NCBI GenBank assembly: GCA_955652845.1
Contig: CATPBY010000427.1
Coordinates: forward strand, 1-7,506
Direction: 5' to 3'
Length of the DNA stretch: 7,506 nt
Origin: an uncultured Terriglobales bacterium
GTDB lineage: Bacteria; Acidobacteriota; Terriglobia; Terriglobales; Acidobacteriaceae
Shown: positions 1 through 6,268 of the stretch, piece after piece
Numbering within the stretch: the first letter of the stretch is position 1
How the letters are laid out: every line of letters starts with the position of its first letter
Program-made: the position numbers and the translations under genes
Notes under the pieces: generated by a model
The model's database searches: none
Seen by the model: only the letters and a program-made list of their open reading frames with translations
What the model was told of the DNA's origin: nothing

Positions 1-283
1 GTACAGACCGCGGTGGCAATTCGACCTCCGATGTACGCCACATTAAGAATTGTTCCGGAGAAATGACGTTGTACCGCCGCTTGAGTAGCTGCAACTGCTG
101 TCTGAACGAGTCGGGGGTCACCAGGCTGCCATACAGATCAGCATCAATAACGCGGTATCCCGCTGGCAGAATTCCATGATAGGTAAGAACCGCTGGGCCG
201 CTTCCGCGGCGACGACGCAGATAGCCGCACCGGGCCAGTGCCGGGTAAAGGCCACGCTTCAGTAGAGGGCTTATCAACCTCAT
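1..283 (-). CDS. Polysaccharide deacetylase-like protein, N-terminal part (cut by window edge)
   Basis: The first 94 codons of a gene that runs off the left edge. The protein begins MRLISPLLKRGLYPALARCG, has a basic stretch at residues 22-26 (RRRRG), and then AVLTYHGILP at 31-40. It continues with TPDSFRQQLQLLKRRYNVIS at 56-75, PEQFLMW at 76-82 and PPRSV at 90-94. This order (xLTYHGI, a 'xxFxxQLxxLkxxYxVis' helix-strand, then 'PPrsVxLTFDDG') is typical of the start of NodB-homology polysaccharide deacetylases of carbohydrate esterase family 4. Those enzymes remove acetyl groups from GlcNAc-type sugars using a metal. The catalytic TFDDG motif would lie just outside the window, so activity cannot be judged. 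The ATG overlaps the stop of the upstream pseI by 4 bp (ATGA) and no good ribosome-binding site precedes it, which suggests translational coupling. Its place after pseI suggests work on the same surface glycan, but the substrate is unknown. Confidence 0.72.
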   Translation of the reverse strand, partial: MRLISPLLKRGLYPALARCGYLRRRRGSGPAVLTYHGILPAGYRVIDADLYGSLVTPDSFRQQLQLLKRRYNVISPEQFLMWRTSEVELPPRSV

Positions 284-1338
284 TTGTTGTCAATAAGCTC
301 CCAGCTCAGTGGCGTGCCTCGTCCTATATCGCGCGTCGCACGCTTACCCAAGACCTGTGGCAGGTGCCGGGTGTGCAGGCCATGAGCTGGCCGGATAGAA
401 CGAACATTATCCTGGTTAAAAAGAGCTCCCCGTTTCATGTCCTCGACAACAAACAGCGAGCGCCGAAACATGCGGCTGCCGGTTTCGTGAGCCTCAGCTC
501 CGAAATGTACCTCTCCCAAGGCGCGCTCCGCAGTGCGGACAGCCTCCACCATGGCCTTAAATTCCTGGGGCTCGAGAGAGAATGCAGTGTCTGGACCCTG
601 CTGCGACCGGGATAAAGTGATGTGCTTTTCGATAATACAGGCACCCAGCGCCACCGCTGCAATCGGAGCCGAGATTCCAGTCGTATGGTCGGAGAGGCCC
701 ACCGGAACTCCAAAGTGACCCACAAGGGCGGGAATCGTACGCAGATTCATCTCCTCAGCGGCGGCCGGATATGCGCTGACGCACTTGAGCAATGCGATCT
801 GCGAAGCGCCGCCATCTTGCGCCGCCTCGATTGCTTCTTCTATTTCCTCAAGCGTCGCCATCCCTGTAGACAGTATGAGAGGTTTGCCAGTGGCTGCCAT
901 TTTTCGGATCAGCGGGATGTCCACCAACTCAAATGAAGCTATCTTATGCGCCGGCACATTCATACTTTCCAGAAAATCCACCGCACTGGCGTCAAAGGCG
1001 GAGGAGAAAAGCTCCAGCCCAAGATCCTCGGCAACTTGTTTAAGTTTTGGCTGCCATTCCCAGGGTGTGTAGGCCTCGCCATAAAGTTCGTATAGCGTGC
1101 GGCCATCCCAGATCGTGCCTCCTCCGATGCGAAATTCCTCGCGGTCCGAGCCTATGGTAATAGTGTCGGGGGTGTAGGTCTGAAGTTTTACCGCGTCGGC
1201 GCCCGCTTCTTTGGCCGCTTGGATAATGCAGACCGCCTGATCGAAATTCTGATGATGATTAGCGGAAACTTCCGCCACCACGTACACGGGATGTGCGGGA
1301 CCGATCGATCGCTGCCCGATGGCAAACGGGGCCATCAT
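280..1338 (-). CDS. pseI: Pseudaminic acid synthase (NeuB family)
   Basis: PseI condenses 2,4-diacetamido-2,4,6-trideoxy-L-altrose with phosphoenolpyruvate to make pseudaminic acid in the cytoplasm. The 352 residues match the usual size (about 340-355). Visible landmarks are IGQRSIGPAHPVYVVAEVSA (7-26), with the family AE(V/L)SANH start, then DAVKLQTY (48-55), FSSAFD (111-116), STGMAT (157-162) and GLSDHT (214-219). EKHIT follows at 237-241. His218 and His239 correspond to the metal-binding histidines of the NeuB family. A C-terminal SAF (antifreeze-like) domain covers about 291-347 (RRSLFVVEDMKRG, then VLGKRATRDIGRGTPL). The N-terminal IGxRxIGPxHPxYVVAE pattern is PseI-like rather than NeuB- or LegI-like. 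I chose the ATG at 1338 because GGAG lies 5 bases upstream and the ATG overlaps the wbqC-like stop as ATGA. A longer frame to 1389 would add 17 unrelated residues inside the upstream gene, and a second ATG follows directly at 1335. Confidence 0.95.
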   Translation of the reverse strand: MMAPFAIGQRSIGPAHPVYVVAEVSANHHQNFDQAVCIIQAAKEAGADAVKLQTYTPDTITIGSDREEFRIGGGTIWDGRTLYELYGEAYTPWEWQPKLKQVAEDLGLELFSSAFDASAVDFLESMNVPAHKIASFELVDIPLIRKMAATGKPLILSTGMATLEEIEEAIEAAQDGGASQIALLKCVSAYPAAAEEMNLRTIPALVGHFGVPVGLSDHTTGISAPIAAVALGACIIEKHITLSRSQQGPDTAFSLEPQEFKAMVEAVRTAERALGEVHFGAEAHETGSRMFRRSLFVVEDMKRGALFNQDNVRSIRPAHGLHTRHLPQVLGKRATRDIGRGTPLSWELIDNK

Positions 1339-2090
1339 GCTTTCTCCATCTTCGCGCCTGCCAGCGATTCGACCTCCTCCGGCAGCCACGGAGAGCTTCG
1401 GCCGCTGCGCAGGATCTCGAGCGAACCATCTCCCTCATTGAACAGCAAATCAAGCACCGATGCATGCGAACAGAACGGCGGAAATTGCTGGCGATAGACT
1501 GGATGTTCATAGTGCTGGAACAGGACTTCAATCCCTTTCCCAGAGAAGGCCGGAGTTTGTTCGAGAAGGTAGACAGCCGAGCCTAGCGGCGAAAGATACG
1601 ACTTGGCGCCCAGCGATTGGCAAAGATTGATCAGCAATTGGCCACGCTTGCCTTTTTCGCCTATGACTGAAGATCGGACCAGAGGCGTTTGGATGCCCAT
1701 TACCTTCATCGCCCATTCGATCAGCATGATATTGAGATCGACGAGCAGCGAATCTTTGCTGAAGAGACGCAGTAAGGAGCTCAAATCTGAAAAATAACGG
1801 TCGAAAAATGGTGTACGGCGGTAATTAAGTTCAATCGCTCGCAGGTGTTTGCGCCAGAATTCCGGCTCACGAATTTCGACTTCATTAATCAGTTGTCCAA
1901 AACGGCCTCGGAAAACAACGGGCACCGTAATCCATTGGAGTTCCCTGGGCGCCTTGATGCGATTACGCTGTTGCCATGACTGCTTCTCAAATTGGACACT
2001 GTCGAGAAAAACGAAAGCATCCACCTGATCGACGAGATCAAAGTACCCAATCCAGGGGAGATAGGTCGGCTGTGAGATCGCAACCTTCAC
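1335..2090 (-). CDS. WbqC family protein
   Basis: A 251-residue protein of the WbqC family, which recurs in bacterial O-antigen, capsule and nonulosonate clusters. No member has, to my knowledge, a firmly established reaction. The N-terminus carries the family hallmark SQPTYLPWIGYFDLVDQVD (6-24). This is followed by FVFLDSVQFEKQSWQQRNRI (26-45) and WITVPV (53-58), all strongly diagnostic. Further on, KSYLSPLGSAVYL fits the family. There is no signal peptide or membrane segment, so it is probably cytoplasmic. The start is the GTG at 2090, which overlaps the pseG-GNAT stop as GTGA; the conserved domain begins four residues later. An in-frame ATG at 2150 would add 20 residues of non-family sequence read through the end of the upstream gene. 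The gene ends in a 4-bp overlap with pseI. Being wedged between two Pse-pathway genes argues for a role in making or transferring Pse, possibly modifying an amino or hydroxyl group, but this is inference. Confidence 0.88.
   Translation of the reverse strand: MKVAISQPTYLPWIGYFDLVDQVDAFVFLDSVQFEKQSWQQRNRIKAPRELQWITVPVVFRGRFGQLINEVEIREPEFWRKHLRAIELNYRRTPFFDRYFSDLSSLLRLFSKDSLLVDLNIMLIEWAMKVMGIQTPLVRSSVIGEKGKRGQLLINLCQSLGAKSYLSPLGSAVYLLEQTPAFSGKGIEVLFQHYEHPVYRQQFPPFCSHASVLDLLFNEGDGSLEILRSGRSSPWLPEEVESLAGAKMEKA
1344..1347 (-). promoter_or_regulatory. Ribosome-binding site (GGAG) of pseI
   Basis: GGAG on the minus strand, 5 bases before the ATG at 1338 and 8 before the adjacent ATG at 1335. It lies inside the last codons of the upstream WbqC-family gene. 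It supports the short PseI start over the upstream in-frame ATG at 1389. Confidence 0.6.
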
Positions 2091-3604
2091 CTGATACCGT
2101 CCGCCAGCACGAACCGCTCTGTGACCTTGTCGAATCCAAGCGACTCCCACAATCTGACTGCGCCCAAATTTCCCACCATCACATCCAGCTGGATCTTAGA
2201 AGGAGCAAACGCCCGCAACTCCCGAATAGCCTCCTGGGCGCACGTTGTAGCCACACCTTTGCGCCGGTGATCCGGGACCACATACAATTCGTAAATCGCT
2301 CCAGTTTTGCGTGGAAGGAAGCGGTGGTCCTCCAGTCCAAAAAGGATAAAACCCACGCGTTTACCGCCAATGAGCACCCAGCGCAGGAAGAACTCGGAAC
2401 CAGACTGAATTTTCTCAAAATAGTTCGCTTTCCAATCTAAATGAGGAACAAATGAAGGATTGAGTTCGTGAAAATGATCCTCCGCCATACGTAAGAACTC
2501 TTCACGTTCGGCGCTCGTAACTGGCTTCATCGTCACTCCTGCATTTTCCTGCGGAGCCAGCACCTCGACCACTCGCGCCACACCCCAGCCATCCACTATG
2601 CGTCGACCAGCGGCCGCCATCTGCGCTCGCAGATCGCTGGAACCCACGATTTCGCGCAGGGTAGACGCCAACAAGCCCGTGTTGACGGAGTCTGAAGGCC
2701 CCAGGCTTCGCAGCGCAGTCATCGCTTCCAGATCATGGACCACCCGCGCTTGCACCGGATTTCTGGCATAGCTCAGAACCGCGCATCCCATGAACAGCAA
2801 CTCCGAGAGCGTCCCCCCGCCGGCAATGATGGCAAGATCGTTCTCCTTCATCAGTTCCGGAACATTGTTCGGCTCAACCAAAAGCTTTATCCTGCAACCG
2901 TTGCGGACGACGACGTCCTTTACTCCTTTCAGGTGCGGACTTGATCCGCCGATCAGCGCCGTGGTCTGTAAAATCGGCGTTTTGATTTCGACCAGGCACT
3001 CGATCACGCGAAGACTGACATTATCCGGATCGCTGCCGCCCATGGTTACCAATACTCTGTCGCCAACTGCAGGGATTTCCCGCTTCCACTCCCGCCAGCG
3101 CCAGAATTCGCGGCGCAGCAATGCGTAGCATGGGCCCAGAAGCAACTGGGTGTAGCTCTCTCGGGAAGCGTAAAGCTGCTCGCTGGCGTGAATATTCTGG
3201 TTCACGACGAGATCTGCAGAATAGTGCGTCGCGTGGCCATTGTCGTCCACAAATAATAACTTGATGCCGGCATTCTTTAAGCTGCGCTGATACCCAGCGT
3301 CGAACCTGTAACCATCCACAACCACCCAGTCAGCGTGACGAGCCTGAGCCAGCGCAGCGACTTGCGCAGCGTCTTGCGCGCTGCCGACGGCCGTCTCCAG
3401 GTTAACAACCTCGACCCGTTCAGACTGGAGTCGCTCGTGCACCGCAGCCGTCGATTCCGCCATGGCGAACACCACTTTGCCACCTGCATCCTGCCAGCCC
3501 TGGGCCAGCGCCAGGCAACGCATCACGTGGCCGGTCCCGATTGCGACGCTGGCATCAGCCCTGACGAGTAAGGTATGGGGATTCCTCATTAAGATTATTT
3601 CCAT
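2087..3604 (-). CDS. pseG: PseG hydrolase fused to a C-terminal GNAT acetyltransferase
   Basis: A two-domain protein of 505 residues. Residues 10-350 are PseG, which splits UDP from UDP-2,4-diacetamido-2,4,6-trideoxy-altrose to release the substrate of PseI. VRADASVAIGTGHVMRC (14-30) holds His26, equivalent to the catalytic histidine of Campylobacter PseG. VVVDGYRFD (94-102), FVDDNGH (118-124), LVTMGGSDPDN (185-195) and AGGGTLSELLFMGCAVL (261-277) are typical PseG segments with a GT-B-like fold. Residues 359-505 form a GNAT N-acetyltransferase: the acetyl-CoA loop HRRKGVATT is at 446-454 and the C-terminal motif NLGAVRLWESLGF at 479-491. Stand-alone PseG proteins are roughly 270-350 residues, so the GNAT part is an addition. 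It may supply the PseH acetylation step, though it reads as a generic RimI-like GNAT. The start is uncertain: the ATG at 3604 follows the upstream stop by 9 bp but lacks a clear ribosome-binding site. The ATG at 3589 (residue 6) gives a more typical PseG N-terminus. The end overlaps the next gene as GTGA. Confidence 0.93.
   Translation of the reverse strand: MEIILMRNPHTLLVRADASVAIGTGHVMRCLALAQGWQDAGGKVVFAMAESTAAVHERLQSERVEVVNLETAVGSAQDAAQVAALAQARHADWVVVDGYRFDAGYQRSLKNAGIKLLFVDDNGHATHYSADLVVNQNIHASEQLYASRESYTQLLLGPCYALLRREFWRWREWKREIPAVGDRVLVTMGGSDPDNVSLRVIECLVEIKTPILQTTALIGGSSPHLKGVKDVVVRNGCRIKLLVEPNNVPELMKENDLAIIAGGGTLSELLFMGCAVLSYARNPVQARVVHDLEAMTALRSLGPSDSVNTGLLASTLREIVGSSDLRAQMAAAGRRIVDGWGVARVVEVLAPQENAGVTMKPVTSAEREEFLRMAEDHFHELNPSFVPHLDWKANYFEKIQSGSEFFLRWVLIGGKRVGFILFGLEDHRFLPRKTGAIYELYVVPDHRRKGVATTCAQEAIRELRAFAPSKIQLDVMVGNLGAVRLWESLGFDKVTERFVLADGIR
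2528..2540 (-). promoter_or_regulatory. Internal ribosome-binding site and ATG at the PseG/GNAT junction
   Basis: On the minus strand the sequence reads AGGAGTGACGATG. AGGAG lies 5 bases before an in-frame ATG, which is residue Met359 of the fusion and the first residue of the GNAT domain. This is a stronger initiation signal than those at most gene starts in this operon. Initiation here would give a free 147-residue acetyltransferase in addition to the fusion. The TGA inside the motif is out of frame with the fusion. It could be a relic of an ancestral PseG stop codon. Confidence 0.45.
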
Positions 3605-3613
3605 CTATCATTG

Positions 3614-5371
3614 TCAAACTGCGATCGCCCGATCGCGATTTTTACTGGCGGAGAGCAATTCGCGCAAACGATCAGGAACGATCGGCTGCCAAAGATCCCG
3701 CAATACCGGTTGGGCCACGTAAGTCGCCAGGATCCGCGGAATTTCCGGGATCTCCGCCGGACTATGTAACAAGTATCCCACCCCGAAGCGACCGAATTGT
3801 TGAAGGTAGCCGTACGAAGAATATTCCATCCAGCCACACAAAAAGCACGGAATGCCTTGTAGAGCGCATTCCACAGCCATGGTCGAAAGGACGGTAACCC
3901 CAAACCATGTCTGATGCAGCAGATCAGGTGTGAAGGTTCCGCTCATCATAGTTGTGACCGCCAGCTGCCTCGAAGTCAGTAATCGCGATAACAGACTCTT
4001 CCTCTGCCTCGCACTCTCAAACGGATGCAGCTTTACAATCAGTTTTCGACCCGTTGTGTGCGCCACGTCCGCAAGCGCAGGAAGAATATCGCGATAGAAT
4101 TCACCACATCTGCCGCCACAAACTTCGTAAGGTTCGGAGAAAAATACAATGGAAGAGGCGGCCTCTCGTTCAGTTTTCTCAGTCGGGCTCGTTCTGAGCA
4201 AGGACCCGGACCGAACCGGAGCGCCCGTCTCAACTTTCTGCGCCGGCAATCTGCAGACTTTGAGCAGATAGTCTTCCTCCATTTTCCCCTTGGCAAGAAT
4301 CACATCGGCGTGATTTTGCTTGAACAAATGTCGTCCGTCCAGCGCCCCGTGGTGACACGCGATAGTAGGGATTCCGCGCTGTGCTGCCAGCATCAAGGGA
4401 AGATGTGTGTAAGGGTTGCTGTCATCGGCGCAAAGCACCGCTTGCACTGGTTCGGTGTCGAGCACATTGCGCCAGGCGTCGCGGATTCCAAGACCTTGAC
4501 GAAGCAGCTTGGGAACCGCGTCTAGAAGCCCCACGCGACCAAGCATTGCAATCTCGGGAACGGATTCGAGATGGGGGCGTTGAACTCGCCATTGCTCCAG
4601 TAAGTCCTCGCATTCCCTACGGGTGGCCGTGACCCTGCCTGCGTATGAAGCAAGCCGCCTGACTGCAACGTTGGCGGGTCGAGGAGCCAGCTGGGCACTA
4701 CGCCGGGTTGCAACCAGCAGAAAATTGGTCTCGGGGATGGTCTCCGCATAGGCTATTCCCATACGCGAAACGTTTACGTAAGCACTGGGCAGCAGCACCA
4801 CAGGCTCGGAAGATCTTTTCGGTTTCCTCGACACCAGGCCGCGCAGGCTGTACGCGGCATCGAATTTGTCGCCCGCAATCTCGAGCAATTGCGCTAAAGG
4901 CAATTGGGAGACAACACCGAAATAGCGACGCATCCCCGTTGCCTCGAAAGCAGACCTCGCAGGAAAATAGCGCAAGCGATTGCCTAGCAGCAATTGCAAA
5001 GCGTCGGAATAAAAGTCCCGCCGGGTCACGAACACTACGTCAACCGCTTCGAGATTGCGGACAAACCGGCGCAACACTCCGAGAGTCTCAATCTGCTGGT
5101 GGTAAAACATTGCAATCAACTCCCACCAGTCCAGGTTTTCTGCGTCCTGCAGACGTCCGGCTCCCATGGCAAATGCTTCCTGGACGGGCCGAGATTTGTC
5201 GGTTCCTGGGCAGACCGAATCGATTGGCGAAGCGGGGCAGTGAAAATGTCGTGTCCATCGCTCGTACGTGCCAGCTCCCCCCCTCCCCAGATCAATGACA
5301 CGATCCCAGGTTTCGCCGCCCCAGGGACCGCTATCAGGAAGATCGTTGGGATGGACGAGGAGAAATTTCAT
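3614..5371 (-). CDS. Putative GT-B-like surface-carbohydrate glycosyltransferase
   Basis: A 585-residue protein I cannot place in a named family with certainty. It starts MKFLLVHPNDLPDSGPWGGE, followed by TWDRVIDLGRGG, a strand-glycine-rich opening resembling GT-B N-domains. The C-terminal half resembles capsule/CDP-glycerol-type transferases. It carries IPTIACHHGALDG (334-346), DVILAKGKMEEDYL (356-369), IVFFSEPYE (408-416), LIVKLHPFES (444-453) and TVLSTMAVECALQGIPCF (493-510). A 'HPFES' loop followed by a 'STMAvEcALqGIP' helix is the usual nucleotide-sugar-binding arrangement of such GT-B proteins. There is no signal peptide or clear membrane segment, so it is probably cytoplasmic or peripheral. 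It lies 12 bp after the cytidylyltransferase gene and 9 bp before pseG. This makes it the best candidate for transferring the CMP-activated sugar. It could instead transfer another sugar or a phosphate-linked group. Its start has no strong ribosome-binding site, suggesting coupling to the gene before it. Confidence 0.72.
   Translation of the reverse strand: MKFLLVHPNDLPDSGPWGGETWDRVIDLGRGGAGTYERWTRHFHCPASPIDSVCPGTDKSRPVQEAFAMGAGRLQDAENLDWWELIAMFYHQQIETLGVLRRFVRNLEAVDVVFVTRRDFYSDALQLLLGNRLRYFPARSAFEATGMRRYFGVVSQLPLAQLLEIAGDKFDAAYSLRGLVSRKPKRSSEPVVLLPSAYVNVSRMGIAYAETIPETNFLLVATRRSAQLAPRPANVAVRRLASYAGRVTATRRECEDLLEQWRVQRPHLESVPEIAMLGRVGLLDAVPKLLRQGLGIRDAWRNVLDTEPVQAVLCADDSNPYTHLPLMLAAQRGIPTIACHHGALDGRHLFKQNHADVILAKGKMEEDYLLKVCRLPAQKVETGAPVRSGSLLRTSPTEKTEREAASSIVFFSEPYEVCGGRCGEFYRDILPALADVAHTTGRKLIVKLHPFESARQRKSLLSRLLTSRQLAVTTMMSGTFTPDLLHQTWFGVTVLSTMAVECALQGIPCFLCGWMEYSSYGYLQQFGRFGVGYLLHSPAEIPEIPRILATYVAQPVLRDLWQPIVPDRLRELLSASKNRDRAIAV
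3621..3636. repeat. Perfect inverted repeat just upstream of pseG
   Basis: GCGATCG, two bases, then CGATCGC: a 7-bp perfect inverted repeat in the last codons of the glycosyltransferase gene. In the minus-strand transcript it would fold as a hairpin (about 6 bp with a 4-base loop), ending some 16 bases before the ATG at 3604. No U-run follows, so it is not a convincing intrinsic terminator. It may modulate pseG translation or be chance. Confidence 0.3.
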
Positions 5372-5383
5372 CGCGCGGGCACA

Positions 5384-6121
5384 TCAACCGTAGATTGATT
5401 TCTGAATCACGGAGGCGTTCACTTCGGCCAGTTCGGGTTCAACTTGCATCAGTGCGATCACCTCGCGCCAGCTGAAGGTGTCGCGATTACCAAATCTCCT
5501 ATAAATCTCCCGCAGGAGGCGCAAATCCTCCGGAGTGTCCAAAGTCCATCGATATGCAGAGTAATCGCAGTGCCCTCGATCGGACGCTATATAAAACAAT
5601 TCCGGATGTTCGTATATATATGGGGTCACATGTTCACGTTGATGCGGTGCATGCGCTTCCCGCCAGGCTCGCCCAAGTGCCGCCATGCTGAAGACCTCCG
5701 TGTCCAACCCTCGAGGAAAGGTGCGGGGATGCGCATTACTTGCATAGTCGGCGCGCTCGCTCTGAAACACTCTGATTGTTTCATCCACCCTTTCCGGATC
5801 GATCACGGGACAATCCGAGGTTATACGAACTATCACCGCCGCGCCGGACTCTTCGGCGGCACGGTAGTAGCGGTCGAGCACATCATCTTCCGATCCCCGG
5901 AAACAAGACACCCCAAGACGCTTACACTCAACGACGATCAGTTCATCGCGCAGCGTTTCTGTCGTAGCTACGACGATCTTCTCTACGAGTTGAGCGCGGG
6001 CCAGGCGGCGAACTACGCGGGATAAAACGGTGTCGCCTCCCAGATCCATAAGCACTTTCCCGGGGAGGCGCGTGCTTCCCATCCGCGCCTGGACAATGGC
6101 AATGGTCCTATCCATTTGCAT
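5384..6121 (-). CDS. SpsF-like cytidylyltransferase, probable CMP-pseudaminic acid synthetase
   Basis: A 245-residue nucleotidyltransferase of the cytidylyltransferase family (SpsF/NeuA/KdsB fold). It likely joins CMP from CTP to pseudaminic acid, giving the sugar donor (the PseF step). The nucleotide-binding signature AIVQARMGSTRLPGKVLMDL is at 8-27. It is followed by FRGSEDDVLDRYYRA (74-88), VRITSDCPVIDP (98-109, with acidic metal-binding positions), FPRGLDTEVF (135-144), REHVTPYIY (162-170) and RWTLDTPEDL (191-200). QARMGSTRLPGKVL is characteristic of the SpsF branch, whereas classical PseF carries a 'PARxGSKRxPxKN' type motif. I therefore give no pseF symbol. The ATG at 6121 is preceded by AGGA five bases upstream; a second ATG lies two codons in. 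It starts after a 147-bp gap and heads the tightly packed part of the operon, with 12 bp to the glycosyltransferase gene. The assignment to Pse rests on the neighbouring pseG and pseI. Confidence 0.87.
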   Translation of the reverse strand: MQMDRTIAIVQARMGSTRLPGKVLMDLGGDTVLSRVVRRLARAQLVEKIVVATTETLRDELIVVECKRLGVSCFRGSEDDVLDRYYRAAEESGAAVIVRITSDCPVIDPERVDETIRVFQSERADYASNAHPRTFPRGLDTEVFSMAALGRAWREAHAPHQREHVTPYIYEHPELFYIASDRGHCDYSAYRWTLDTPEDLRLLREIYRRFGNRDTFSWREVIALMQVEPELAEVNASVIQKSIYG

Positions 6122-6268
6122 GCGGGTCCTGGGAAACAGTCTTCTTCCTTTTTACCAGTGGAGATTGCGGAAGCCCATCGCTCACCCACTGCTCTGTCTG
6201 TAGCGTTTTCGCTGGTGCGGCCAACTGCAAGCGCAGTCCTTTCTCAGTCCTGAAGCTGCACCCTCACT
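6122..6268. other. 147-bp gap before the cytidylyltransferase gene
   Basis: There is no clear terminator, and no promoter I would defend. On the minus strand there is a small AGCG-AAAA-CGCT hairpin without a U-run, and a repeated GGACTG separated by five bases. A 40-codon frame with a TTG start at 6230 and AGGA six bases upstream runs through the gap to a stop at 6108, inside the first codons of the next gene. It resembles nothing I recognise and is not called as a gene. Confidence 0.5.

Noticed and set aside
1339..1389. Longer N-terminus for PseI starting at 1389
   Set aside because: The extra 17 residues (MAAGGGRIAGRREDGES) are not PseI-like and lie inside the WbqC-family gene. The ATG at 1338 has a ribosome-binding site and an ATGA overlap.
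2091..2150. Longer N-terminus for the WbqC-family protein starting at 2150
   Set aside because: It would overlap the GNAT coding region by more than 60 bp. The conserved domain begins just after the GTG at 2090.
4708..5298. 196-codon open frame on the plus strand
   Set aside because: It is antisense to the well-supported 585-residue transferase. Its translation is rich in Arg, Pro, Ser and Gln with no recognisable motif, as expected for a shadow of a GC-rich gene.
5444..6025. 193-codon open frame on the plus strand
   Set aside because: It is antisense to the SpsF-like gene, which has clear family motifs along its whole length. The antisense translation shows none.
6187..6215. Terminator in the gap before the cytidylyltransferase gene
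   Set aside because: Only a 4-bp AGCG/CGCT stem with an AAAA loop is present, with no U-run after it.
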